Below are positions 8,494 to 28,041 of a stretch of DNA of 64,000 nucleotides, one piece after another; position 1 is the first letter of the stretch, and each line of letters opens with the position of its first letter. Origin of the DNA: Pseudomonas sp. HOU2 (GTDB lineage: Bacteria > Pseudomonadota > Gammaproteobacteria > Pseudomonadales > Pseudomonadaceae); assembly GCF_040729435.1 (NCBI RefSeq), contig NZ_CP160398.1:5375001-5439000 (forward strand). The letters run 5' to 3'. A model generated the notes under the pieces. The model did no database searches. It saw only the letters and a program-made list of their open reading frames with translations, and was not told the origin of the DNA. Position numbers and translations under genes: made by a program.

Positions 8494-8883
8494 TTAAGCC
8501 TCGGCTTCCGCCACCTGATTGAAATACTTCGTCCGGTCCGGGGTAAACGTCACTCGCATCTTCGTCCGCGAGCAGGTCAGCGAGCGCTCTTCAGCTAGAT
8601 CAATATCCAGATCCTCACCACGCAAGCCTTGCCACTGCGCCAGGTATTTCAGCGAGCCGTATTTCTCGGTTTTCTTCAGGCTGCGGCTCACGCCTCCTTT
8701 CCAGCCGAGCACCGGCAGTTCGCCGGCGAGGCATTGTTGCGCAAGGTCGGGGAAGCGGGTGGCGCGCTGGCGGCCGATTTCCCAGCACTTGATCAGGCCT
8801 TTGTCGCAGGCTTCCCAGAGTTGGCTGCGGGTGAGGCCGGTGCGCAGGGGCGTGGCGATGGGGCGGTGGACGTGCTGGGTCAT
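8494..8883 (-). CDS. conserved hypothetical protein
   Basis: A 129-aa soluble protein, MTQHVHRPIATPLRTGLTRSQLWEACDKG..., rich in basic residues; no known domain recognised. The region TRSQLWEACDKGLIKCWEIGRQRA may be a helical, DNA- or protein-binding segment, but this is only an impression. ATG at 8883 with AAGGA upstream. It ends 12 bp before the TerB/BRCT gene and is probably co-transcribed with it, so a role with that BRCT protein is possible. Confidence 0.6.
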   Translation of the reverse strand: MTQHVHRPIATPLRTGLTRSQLWEACDKGLIKCWEIGRQRATRFPDLAQQCLAGELPVLGWKGGVSRSLKKTEKYGSLKYLAQWQGLRGEDLDIDLAEERSLTCSRTKMRVTFTPDRTKYFNQVAEAEA

Positions 8884-9056
8884 TCTGGTTCCTTGAATTC
8901 GGGTTTTATTGGACAGCTCCGCTGTGCCCGTTGCGGTGGATGGTAGGGGGGGATGTAACAGCTGGCAACAGGGTATTTCAGGGTGTAAGTGCAGGTTGTG
9001 GGGGAGGGATACGGCGGGGATTGTTTAGACGAAGTAGGGGCTGAATGACCTGGCGT

Positions 9057-9187
9057 GTGGCGAGGGAGCTTGCTCCCGATCGGCTGCGCAGCAGGCGCAA
9101 AGCCAGACAATGCGGTTCTTCTGGAGAAATGGTGGCGCAGGGATTGGGGCCGCTTCGCGCCCCGGCGGGAGCAAGCTCCCTCGCCAC
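9057..9187. repeat. REP inverted pair
   Basis: GTGGCGAGGGAGCTTGCTCCCG unit at 9057 and its inverted copy ending at 9187. It occupies most of the 390-bp gene-free stretch 8884-9273; nothing else is evident there except G-rich sequence near 8940-9000. Confidence 0.85.
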
Positions 9188-9273
9188 AGAAGTTCACCAA
9201 CGTTTATTTTTGTGTGGGAATTTGTTCTGCAGAACCCGAGTTGAAGGGATATTTCCGACAGAGTGCGGCGAAA

Positions 9274-11100
9274 TTACGGCTGCCAAACACTCTTCTCCCC
9301 ACTCAAACGCCGATCAAGAAAACTCGCCGCACTGATCAGTGCCAGATGCGTCAGCGCTTGCGGGGTGTTGCCCAGATGGCGGCCTTTGCTGTCGAACTCT
9401 TCGGCGTACAGCCCCAACGGGTTCGCATAGCGCAACAGTTGTTCGAACTCCAGGTGGGCCTTTTCCACCTGACCGGCCCGCGCCAGGCATTCGACGTACC
9501 AGAACGAGCACGCGGCAAACGCGCCTTCGGTGCCGGTCAAACCGTCGATGTTGGCGTCGTCGTTGCGATAGCGATAAACCATGCCGTCGCGCACCAGATG
9601 TTTCTCGATCGCTTCAAGGGTCGACAGCCAGCGCGGGTCCTTGGCGCTGACGAAACGCACCAGCGGCATCAGCAGCATCGAGCCGTCGAGCGCGGTGCCG
9701 CCCTTGTACTGGACGAAATGCCCGCGCTCCTCGTTCCAGAAGTTGTCCCAGATGTCGGCGTAAATTGCCTGTCGGGTCTGATCCCACTGGGCGAACGGTG
9801 CTGGCAGCGAGCGTTTCGAGGCCAGGCGAATCGCCCGGTCCAGCGCCACCCAGCACATCAATCGCGAATGCAGAAAGTGATGCTGCTCACCGCGCATTTC
9901 CCAAATGCCTACATCGGTGGTCTGCCAGGTCTCACACACCTGATCGACCACTTCACGCACGTGTTTCCAGCCCTGATGGGAAATCGCGTCGCCGTACTTG
10001 TTGACCAGATACACCGCGTCCATCAGTTCGCCAAAGATATCGAGCTGAATCTGGTCGTACGCGCCATTGCCGATGCGCACCGGTTGCGCGCCGCCATGAC
10101 CGGAGAGGTGGGAGAGTTCGGTTTCCGGCAATTCCTGACGACCGTCGATCGCATAGAGGATGTTGAGTTTGGTCGAATTTCCCTGACAATCGCTGACCCG
10201 CCCACGCAGCCAGCCCATGTAAGCGTTGGCCTCGTCGACAAAACCCAGGCGCATGAACGCGTAGACGGTGAACGAGGCGTCGCGGATCCAGGTGTAGCGA
10301 TAATCCCAGTTGCGCTCGCCGCCGGGGGTTTCCGGCAGGCCGAAGGTGGCGGCGGCGAGGATCGCGCCGTGCTTGCGCGAGGTCAGCAGCTTCAGCGCGA
10401 GGGCCGAACGATTGACCATCTCGCGCCAGCGCCCGCGGTAGTTGGACTGGCCGATCCAGTCGCGCCAGAACTTCAGCGTGCGCTCCAGGCACATTTTCGC
10501 GCCGTCATCCTTGAAGCGCGGATCGTCGGCGCCACCGAGGACGAATTCGGCGTGCTGATCCTGTTTCAAACTGAAGGAGGCAACGGCCGACTCGCCATCG
10601 AGGTGCAACGCCTGATCCGCCACCAGCCGCAACGATGGCTGACCCTCGGCGCTGAAAATCACCGATTGTTGATCCATCTGCGCCCGGGTATTGGCGCGCG
10701 CGTAGTCATGCCGCACCGCGCAGCGCAGGTGAAACGTCGCTTCCCCGCTGACCACTCGCACCCGGCGCATCAGCAGCGGCAGGTCATCGACGCTGTCGCC
10801 GATCGGCAGCAGGTCGGTGATTTCCACCACGGCCTGTTCGCTGAGCCAGCGCGTCTGCAAAACATTGGTGTCAGGCAGGTAGATCTGTTCGCGCCGGGCA
10901 TCGGGCAAGTCCGGGGCGAGCTGGAAAATCCCCGCCTCGGGCGTGTCGAGCAGCGAGCAGAAGATCGATGGGCTGTCGAATTCCGGCCAGCAGAAAAAAT
11001 CCACGCTGCCCTTGTCGTTGACCAGTGCCGCACTGCGCAGGTCGCCGATGATGCCGTGGGCGTCGATCGGGCTTTGTCGTTCAGGATGATGCTCAGCCAT
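9274..11100 (-). CDS. glycoside hydrolase family 15 protein (glucoamylase/trehalase-like)
   Basis: A 608-aa cytosolic enzyme. The N-terminal beta domain (IGDLRSAALVNDKGSVDFFCWPEFDSPSIFC) precedes an (alpha/alpha)6 barrel with GH15 landmarks: WDYRYTWIRDASFTVYAF near residue 260, WEMRGEQHHFLHSRLMCWVALDRA near 400, and TGTEGAFAACSFWYVE near 520, which holds candidate catalytic Glu residues. No signal peptide, so it probably acts on internal glucan, maltosaccharide or trehalose. Its ATG overlaps the end of the upstream SDR gene by 8 bp, so the two are translationally coupled. The exact substrate is unknown. Confidence 0.85.
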   Translation of the reverse strand: MAEHHPERQSPIDAHGIIGDLRSAALVNDKGSVDFFCWPEFDSPSIFCSLLDTPEAGIFQLAPDLPDARREQIYLPDTNVLQTRWLSEQAVVEITDLLPIGDSVDDLPLLMRRVRVVSGEATFHLRCAVRHDYARANTRAQMDQQSVIFSAEGQPSLRLVADQALHLDGESAVASFSLKQDQHAEFVLGGADDPRFKDDGAKMCLERTLKFWRDWIGQSNYRGRWREMVNRSALALKLLTSRKHGAILAAATFGLPETPGGERNWDYRYTWIRDASFTVYAFMRLGFVDEANAYMGWLRGRVSDCQGNSTKLNILYAIDGRQELPETELSHLSGHGGAQPVRIGNGAYDQIQLDIFGELMDAVYLVNKYGDAISHQGWKHVREVVDQVCETWQTTDVGIWEMRGEQHHFLHSRLMCWVALDRAIRLASKRSLPAPFAQWDQTRQAIYADIWDNFWNEERGHFVQYKGGTALDGSMLLMPLVRFVSAKDPRWLSTLEAIEKHLVRDGMVYRYRNDDANIDGLTGTEGAFAACSFWYVECLARAGQVEKAHLEFEQLLRYANPLGLYAEEFDSKGRHLGNTPQALTHLALISAASFLDRRLSGEKSVWQP

Positions 11101-11893
11101 TGCCGCGAAACTCCGGATAAAGACTCATGCCGCCGTCGATGAACAGGGTGGTGCCGACGATGTAGTCGGCGGCGTCGGAAGCGAGAAACACCACCGCGTT
11201 GGCGACGTCCTCAACGTCGCCGATGCGACCGTAGGGGATCAGCTCCAGCAGCTTTTCACCGGCGGCGCCTTCGGTGGCTTCTGTGTTGATCGCCGTACGA
11301 ATCGCTCCCGGCGCGATGCCGTTGATGCGGATGCGCTGCTGGCTGACTTCCTGGGCGAGGGTCTGCATCAATTGATCGACGCCGCCCTTGGATGCTGCGT
11401 AATTGACGTGCCCGGCCCACGGAATGCGCTGATGCACCGAACTCATGTGAATGATCTTGCCGGCCGCGCGGGACACGCCTTCGCGCACCCCTTGGCGGTT
11501 GAAAATCCGCAGCGCGGCGCGGGCGCAGAGGAACTGGCCGGTGAGGTTGACGCCAATCACCGTGTTCCAGTCTTCCAGAGTCATGTCCACCGCCGCGGCA
11601 TCCTTTTGCAGACCGGAATTGGCCACCAGAATGTCCACTGAACCAAAGGCGTCCAGAGTCTCGGCGAACAGCCGTTCGACCTCGTCTTCCTTGGAGACAT
11701 CGGCGCCGATGGCCAGTGCCTGACCGCCGTCGGCGATGATTTGCTGCGCCAGCGCCTCGGCGGGTTCGGCCTGACGGTTGTAATTGATCACGACGGCTGC
11801 GCCGGCAGCAGCCAGCGCTTTGGCGGCAGCGTGGCCGATGCCGGAGCTGGCGCCGGTGACCAGTGCCACTTGGCGGGCGAGGGATATTTGCAT
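11093..11893 (-). CDS. short-chain dehydrogenase/reductase (glucose 1-dehydrogenase-like)
   Basis: A 266-aa classical SDR: cofactor motif TGASSGIG (residues about 12-19), NSG near 93, catalytic Ser in HMSSVHQ, and YAASK (Tyr/Lys pair) near 165. The Asn after the second strand (INYNRQ) is more common in NADP users. Many such proteins are annotated as glucose 1-dehydrogenase or 3-oxoacyl reductase. The ATG at 11893 begins the Rossmann fold correctly; the longer frame to 12091 reads through a REP. The gene overlaps the downstream GH15 gene by 8 bp, suggesting the released sugar is oxidised by this enzyme (inference). Confidence 0.85.
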   Translation of the reverse strand: MQISLARQVALVTGASSGIGHAAAKALAAAGAAVVINYNRQAEPAEALAQQIIADGGQALAIGADVSKEDEVERLFAETLDAFGSVDILVANSGLQKDAAAVDMTLEDWNTVIGVNLTGQFLCARAALRIFNRQGVREGVSRAAGKIIHMSSVHQRIPWAGHVNYAASKGGVDQLMQTLAQEVSQQRIRINGIAPGAIRTAINTEATEGAAGEKLLELIPYGRIGDVEDVANAVVFLASDAADYIVGTTLFIDGGMSLYPEFRGNG

Positions 11894-11961
11894 GCGAAGT
11901 CGTGCCTTGAGTGAGGGCCTATTTAGCTGACTGGTCGCAGGCCGGGAGAGTTCAGAGCAAA

Positions 11962-12046
11962 GATCAAAAGATCGCAGCGTGCCGCAGCTCCTACAGGGAA
12001 TGTAAGGACCTGTAGGAGCTGCCGAAGGCTGCGATCTTTTGATCTT
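11962..12046. repeat. REP inverted pair
   Basis: TGTAGGAGCTGCCG family inverted pair between the divergent SDR and MFS genes. Confidence 0.85.
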
Positions 12047-12135
12047 CAAAGCCTTCACATTCCACCAACAATTCCGCGCTTCCACGCTCATCAGCCTTTA
12101 TGGCAACTTGGCGGCCCCTGATGAGGCTGCAACCC

Positions 12136-13308
12136 ATGGCAAACCCCTACCGCGAATTGTTCACCGCCCCCGGTGCGCGAAATTTTGTTCTGGCCGGGAT
12201 GATCGCGCGCATGCCGATTTCCATGACCGGCATCGGCGTGATCACCATGCTTTCGCAACTCAAGGGCGGGTACGCGCTGGCCGGTGCGGTGGCGGCGACG
12301 TTTGCATTGGCGACGGCGTTTTGTGCGCCGCAGGTCTCGCGGCTGGTGGATCGTTTCGGCCAGGGCAAAGTGCTGCCGCTGTCGGCATTGATCGGTGGCG
12401 GGGCGCTGTTGATGTTGCTGCTGTGCACGCGTCTGCAGGCGCCGACCTGGACGCTGTTCATCTTCGCCGCGCTGGCCGGTTGCATGCCGAGCATGTCGGC
12501 GATGGTGCGTGCGCGCTGGACCGAAATCTATCGCGGCCAGCCGCAATTGCAGACGGCCTACGCGCTGGAATCGGTGCTCGATGAAGTCTGCTTCATCGTC
12601 GGCCCGCCGCTGTCGGTGGGGTTGTGCGTGGTGGCGTTTCCCGAGGCCGGGCCGTTGGCCGCGCTGCTGGCGCTGGCGATCGGGGTGACGGCGTTTGTCG
12701 CCCAGCGCAGCACCGAGCCGGCGGTGCACCCGCAAGAATCACAGCATCAGGGTTCGATCATTCGCTCGACCGACGTGCAATGGCTGCTGGCGTTGATGCT
12801 TGCCATGGGCGTCATCGTCGGGGTGGTCGATGTGGTCAGCGTCGCCTTCGCCCAGCAGCAGGGCCAGCCGGCGGCGGCGAGCATCGTCTTGTCGGTGTAT
12901 GCGATCGGCTCGTGTCTGGCCGGGATTGCGTTTGGCGCGATGCGTTCGAAACTGCCGTTGCCGCGCCTGTTTCTGTACGGCGGCGTGGCGACGGCGGTGA
13001 CCACGCTGCCATTGTTGCTGGCGAGCAATATTTTCGGTTTGTCGCTGGCAGTGTTTGTCGCGGGATTGTTCTTCTCGCCGACGCTGATTGTGGCGATGGC
13101 GTTAATCGAGCGCATTGTGCCGCCGGCCAAACTGACTGAAGGCCTGACCTGGCTGGTGACGGGGCTGAGTATCGGCGTGGCGATCGGCGCGGCCGGCTCG
13201 GGCGCGTTGGTGGATGCGTTTGGCGCGCGTAGCGGCTTCTGGCTGGCGATTGCGGCGGGGGCGGTGGTGTTGGCGTCGGCGTTTCAGAGTTATCGGCACC
13301 TGAAATAA
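12136..13308 (+). CDS. MFS transporter
   Basis: A 390-aa inner-membrane carrier with about 12 hydrophobic helices in two halves joined by a hydrophilic loop near residue 205 (QRSTEPAVHPQESQHQ). The segment VSRLVDRFGQGKVLPLS resembles the MFS loop 2-3 motif. The ATG at 12136 (MANPYRELF) has GAGG about 9 nt upstream; an earlier ATG at 12121 is possible. Similar Pseudomonas proteins are annotated as unspecified MFS transporters, so the substrate is unknown. Single gene with a REP pair on each side. Confidence 0.85.
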   Translation: MANPYRELFTAPGARNFVLAGMIARMPISMTGIGVITMLSQLKGGYALAGAVAATFALATAFCAPQVSRLVDRFGQGKVLPLSALIGGGALLMLLLCTRLQAPTWTLFIFAALAGCMPSMSAMVRARWTEIYRGQPQLQTAYALESVLDEVCFIVGPPLSVGLCVVAFPEAGPLAALLALAIGVTAFVAQRSTEPAVHPQESQHQGSIIRSTDVQWLLALMLAMGVIVGVVDVVSVAFAQQQGQPAAASIVLSVYAIGSCLAGIAFGAMRSKLPLPRLFLYGGVATAVTTLPLLLASNIFGLSLAVFVAGLFFSPTLIVAMALIERIVPPAKLTEGLTWLVTGLSIGVAIGAAGSGALVDAFGARSGFWLAIAAGAVVLASAFQSYRHLK

Positions 13309-13327
13309 GCCGGCTTTGGCGAGCTGT

Positions 13328-13458
13328 TGTGGTGAGGGAGCTTGCTCCCGCTCGATTGCGCAGCAATCGCAAACCCGTCGGCCAGATTTCAGAACTCATT
13401 GAGACTCAGAGCTTGGGACCGCTTCGCAGTCCAGCGGGAGCAAGCTCCCTCGCCACAG
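13328..13458. repeat. REP inverted pair
   Basis: GTGAGGGAGCTTGCTCCCGC unit and its inverted copy, between the convergent MFS and cupin genes. Confidence 0.85.
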
Positions 13459-13491
13459 TTATTGATACCTTCAGGCGTTTGGTGGTGTCGG

Positions 13492-14625
13492 TTACCAACC
13501 CCGGCCCGAATTCACCCAGAAATTTACTGACAGTGACGTCGACACCGATTCCACCTGATGGAACCAGCCCTCCGGCAGAAATAGCAGATCCCCGGCCTCC
13601 AGCGTCACGCGCAGGAATGTCACATCGCGTGCCGCAGGAAAGCGCTCATAGTCCGGCGCGTCGGGGTTGAAGTCGCAGCCATCCAGGCCACCCTTTGGCG
13701 CTGTCGACCAGGTGCCCAGCGCCTCGCGGTGATGCGGGGCGGCGAGGGTGAACTGCTTCTGGCCCCAGACCTGCGCGAACAGGTTGTCGGTGTCGTCGCG
13801 GTGCAGAGGCGTCAGCGTGCCTTTGGGGCCGATCCAGATGCGTGGTGGGATGAACAGCGAGGCATCGAAGTAGGGCGGGTACTTGATCTGCTGCAGCAAT
13901 TGCGCAGGCAGGATGTTGTTGCCCATGTAGGCCGGCGGTTCGCCGTCAGCCCGTTTGACTGCCGGTTGATCCAGCGAGGCAATGAACTCGGCCATCGACG
14001 TCGAGCGGAAATCACGTTCGGTGGAAAAGGTTTTCTTCACGTAATCGCCGTGGCGGGTGATGCCCTGCAGTTCAGCGAAATGCACCAGCGATTCTTCGCG
14101 ACTGAGATTGAACAGCGGCCAGTCTTGCAAGGCATTGCTGATCACCACCGGGATGCCATTGGGCAAGTATCTGCTTTTGAATTCGCTGACCGACAATTCA
14201 TCGCGCGCATGGCGCTCGATGCCGGTCTGCACCGGCAGCCCGGCGGTGAGTTTTTCACTGAAGCGTGGCGGGGTCGGGTAGCGCTTGTTCATGTCGACCT
14301 TTTGCGCCACGGCGCCACCGTGCATCGCGTGCTCGATGATCTGCGGCAGCAGCGTCGCCAGGCCCATGTTGCCGCCGATTTTCAGGCGGCCGCTGGCGAA
14401 CAGTTCTTCGACATTGACCCTGCCGCCCATGATCCCGAGAAAATCGCCCTCGGCGACTTCAATGGTCACGTCGGGGCTGGGGTGGCGACCGGGCGCGGTG
14501 CGACTGCTGGCCTTGACCTCCGACCAGTAGGCCTGCTGCGGACCAAACACGAATTGGAAAATGCCTTCGATGCCGACGGCACCGGCATTGGCGAACAACT
14601 TGCCCAGGATGCTCTGCAGGTCCAC
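13492..14625 (-). CDS. SCP2-cupin/JmjC Fe(II)/2-oxoglutarate oxygenase, PvdS-regulated
   Basis: A 377-aa two-domain protein. Residues about 1-105 look like an SCP2 (sterol carrier/lipid-binding) domain (VTIEVAEGDFLGIMGGRVNVEELFASGRLKIGG). Residues about 140-375 form a cupin-8/JmjC domain with the metal triad: His and Asp in LTPLHRDDTDNLF and the distal His in LFLPEGWFHQVE. Such enzymes hydroxylate amino-acid side chains (Asp, Asn, His) in proteins or peptides. It is divergent from the thioesterase gene, and its upstream region holds a perfect TAAAT-N16-CGT PvdS-type promoter, so it belongs to the pyoverdine regulon. The predicted peptide has no obvious Asp/Asn/His to hydroxylate; the substrate is open (Ser/Thr, hydroxyOrn, or a carrier-bound intermediate). 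Confidence 0.8.
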   Translation of the reverse strand: MDLQSILGKLFANAGAVGIEGIFQFVFGPQQAYWSEVKASSRTAPGRHPSPDVTIEVAEGDFLGIMGGRVNVEELFASGRLKIGGNMGLATLLPQIIEHAMHGGAVAQKVDMNKRYPTPPRFSEKLTAGLPVQTGIERHARDELSVSEFKSRYLPNGIPVVISNALQDWPLFNLSREESLVHFAELQGITRHGDYVKKTFSTERDFRSTSMAEFIASLDQPAVKRADGEPPAYMGNNILPAQLLQQIKYPPYFDASLFIPPRIWIGPKGTLTPLHRDDTDNLFAQVWGQKQFTLAAPHHREALGTWSTAPKGGLDGCDFNPDAPDYERFPAARDVTFLRVTLEAGDLLFLPEGWFHQVESVSTSLSVNFWVNSGRGW

Positions 14626-14662
14626 GGTGAATCCTCATTATTGGTTTTGGCCTGAACAGTTA

Positions 14663-14686
14663 ACGAGCGCCTGTTGGCGCAATTTA
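14663..14686 (-). promoter_or_regulatory. PvdS-type promoter of the SCP2-cupin gene
   Basis: On the minus strand TAAAT (14686-14682), 16-nt spacer, CGT (14665-14663), about 37 nt before the start codon. An exact match to the iron-starvation sigma (PvdS) pattern. Confidence 0.75.
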
Positions 14687-14698
14687 CCGGCGCGCGAC

Positions 14699-14722
14699 TA
14701 ATTTGCCAGGGGCGTAATCCGT
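14699..14722 (+). promoter_or_regulatory. PvdS-type promoter of the thioesterase gene
   Basis: TAATT (14699-14703), 16-nt spacer, CGT (14720-14722), 35 nt before the GTG start. One base off the usual TAAAT, with the same CTAATTT context as the NRPS promoter at 15642. Confidence 0.6.
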
Positions 14723-14757
14723 CTCTCTCTACAGACAAATTTTTTGAGGAAAGCCGG

Positions 14758-15492
14758 GTGAACAAGCTGACCCTGCTGTGCCTGCCGTACTCCGGCGCCA
14801 GCGCCATGGTCTACAGCCGCTGGCGGCCAAAACTGCCGCAATGGCTGCAACTGCAACCGGTGGAGTTGCCGGGGCGCGGCGCGCGTTTCGACGAGCCGCT
14901 GCACACGGACATGCGGGCGCTGGCGATGCAACTGGCCAAGGAATTGCGGCCGAATCTCAAGGCCCCGTATGCGTTATTTGGCCATAGCCTGGGCGCGCTG
15001 CTGGCCTGCGAAATCGCTCACGCCCTGCGTATCTTGGGCTGTGCGGAACCGGTGGCGCTGTTTGCCTCGGGCACGGCGGCGCCGACGATGCGCGCCGACT
15101 ACGATCGCGGTTTTGCCGAGCCGAAAACCGACGCCGAATTGATCGATCAATTGCGCACGCTCAACGGCACCAGCGAAGAAGTGCTGGCCAATGCCGAGCT
15201 GATGAGCCTGACCCTGCCGATCCTGCGCGCCGACTTTCTGCTCTGCGGCAAATTCGAGCCGTTGCAGCGGCCGCTGCTCAACTGCCCGGTGCACGTGCTG
15301 GGCGGCAAGGCGGATCGTGCGACCACCGAACAGCTGATCGGCTGGAGCAAGGAAACCCGCGGCAGTTTTTCGGTGGACATGCTCGCCGGCGGGCATTTCT
15401 TTATTCATGAGCATGAGGCCAAAGTGCTCAAGGTGATCAAGGATCAGCTGGAAGGGCATCATCGTCGGCATGTCACGGCCGCAATCGCCTGA
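14758..15492 (+). CDS. pvdG: type II thioesterase of pyoverdine synthesis
   Basis: A 244-aa alpha/beta-hydrolase editing thioesterase that removes wrong acyl groups from NRPS carrier domains. Motifs: LPYSGASAMVY oxyanion region, GHSLGA nucleophile (Ser near residue 78), Asp in GGKADRAT, and His in AGGHFFIHEH. The GTG at 14758 is chosen because GAGGA lies 7 nt upstream and the protein then begins MNKLTLLCLPYSG, as thioesterases do. It is the first gene of the NRPS block, with its own PvdS-type promoter, and is separated from NRPS 1 by a REP pair and a second promoter. pvdG is assigned by family and context; in some strains pvdG sits with pvdL/pvdS, so a second TEII cannot be excluded. Confidence 0.75.
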   Translation: MNKLTLLCLPYSGASAMVYSRWRPKLPQWLQLQPVELPGRGARFDEPLHTDMRALAMQLAKELRPNLKAPYALFGHSLGALLACEIAHALRILGCAEPVALFASGTAAPTMRADYDRGFAEPKTDAELIDQLRTLNGTSEEVLANAELMSLTLPILRADFLLCGKFEPLQRPLLNCPVHVLGGKADRATTEQLIGWSKETRGSFSVDMLAGGHFFIHEHEAKVLKVIKDQLEGHHRRHVTAAIA

Positions 15493-15500
15493 ACGCTCCC

Positions 15501-15580
15501 TGTAGGAGCTGCGGCACGCTGCGATCTTTTGATCCTGATCTTTAAAATCAAAAGATCGCAGCGTGCCGCAGCTCCTACAG
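15501..15580. repeat. REP inverted pair
   Basis: TGTAGGAGCTGCGG...GATCTTTTGA unit and its inverted copy immediately 3' of the thioesterase gene; a likely transcript end before the NRPS promoter. Confidence 0.85.
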
Positions 15581-15641
15581 GGTTGTGCGATACGACTGAA
15601 ATTCCCTGCTCTACCTCCCGCCTGACAGTTGTTCTCATTCG

Positions 15642-15665
15642 CTAATTTTTCCGGTCTGCATTCGT
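15642..15665 (+). promoter_or_regulatory. PvdS-like promoter of the NRPS operon
   Basis: CTAATTT at 15642-15648 and CGT at 15663-15665. Spacing is 15 nt from TAATT, one shorter than the other boxes. It is the only such match in the gap before NRPS 1. Confidence 0.55.
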
Positions 15666-15720
15666 TTTATAGGGACGACGTGCCTTTGTGCTTCCTGCCT
15701 ACTGATCCGGATGCTGAGAA

Positions 15721-28040
<12,320 letters not shown>

Positions 28041-28041
<1 letters not shown>

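Noticed and set aside
4944..15580. Regularly repeated palindromes as a possible CRISPR
   Set aside because: They are single inverted REP pairs between genes, without repeat-spacer arrays or cas genes.
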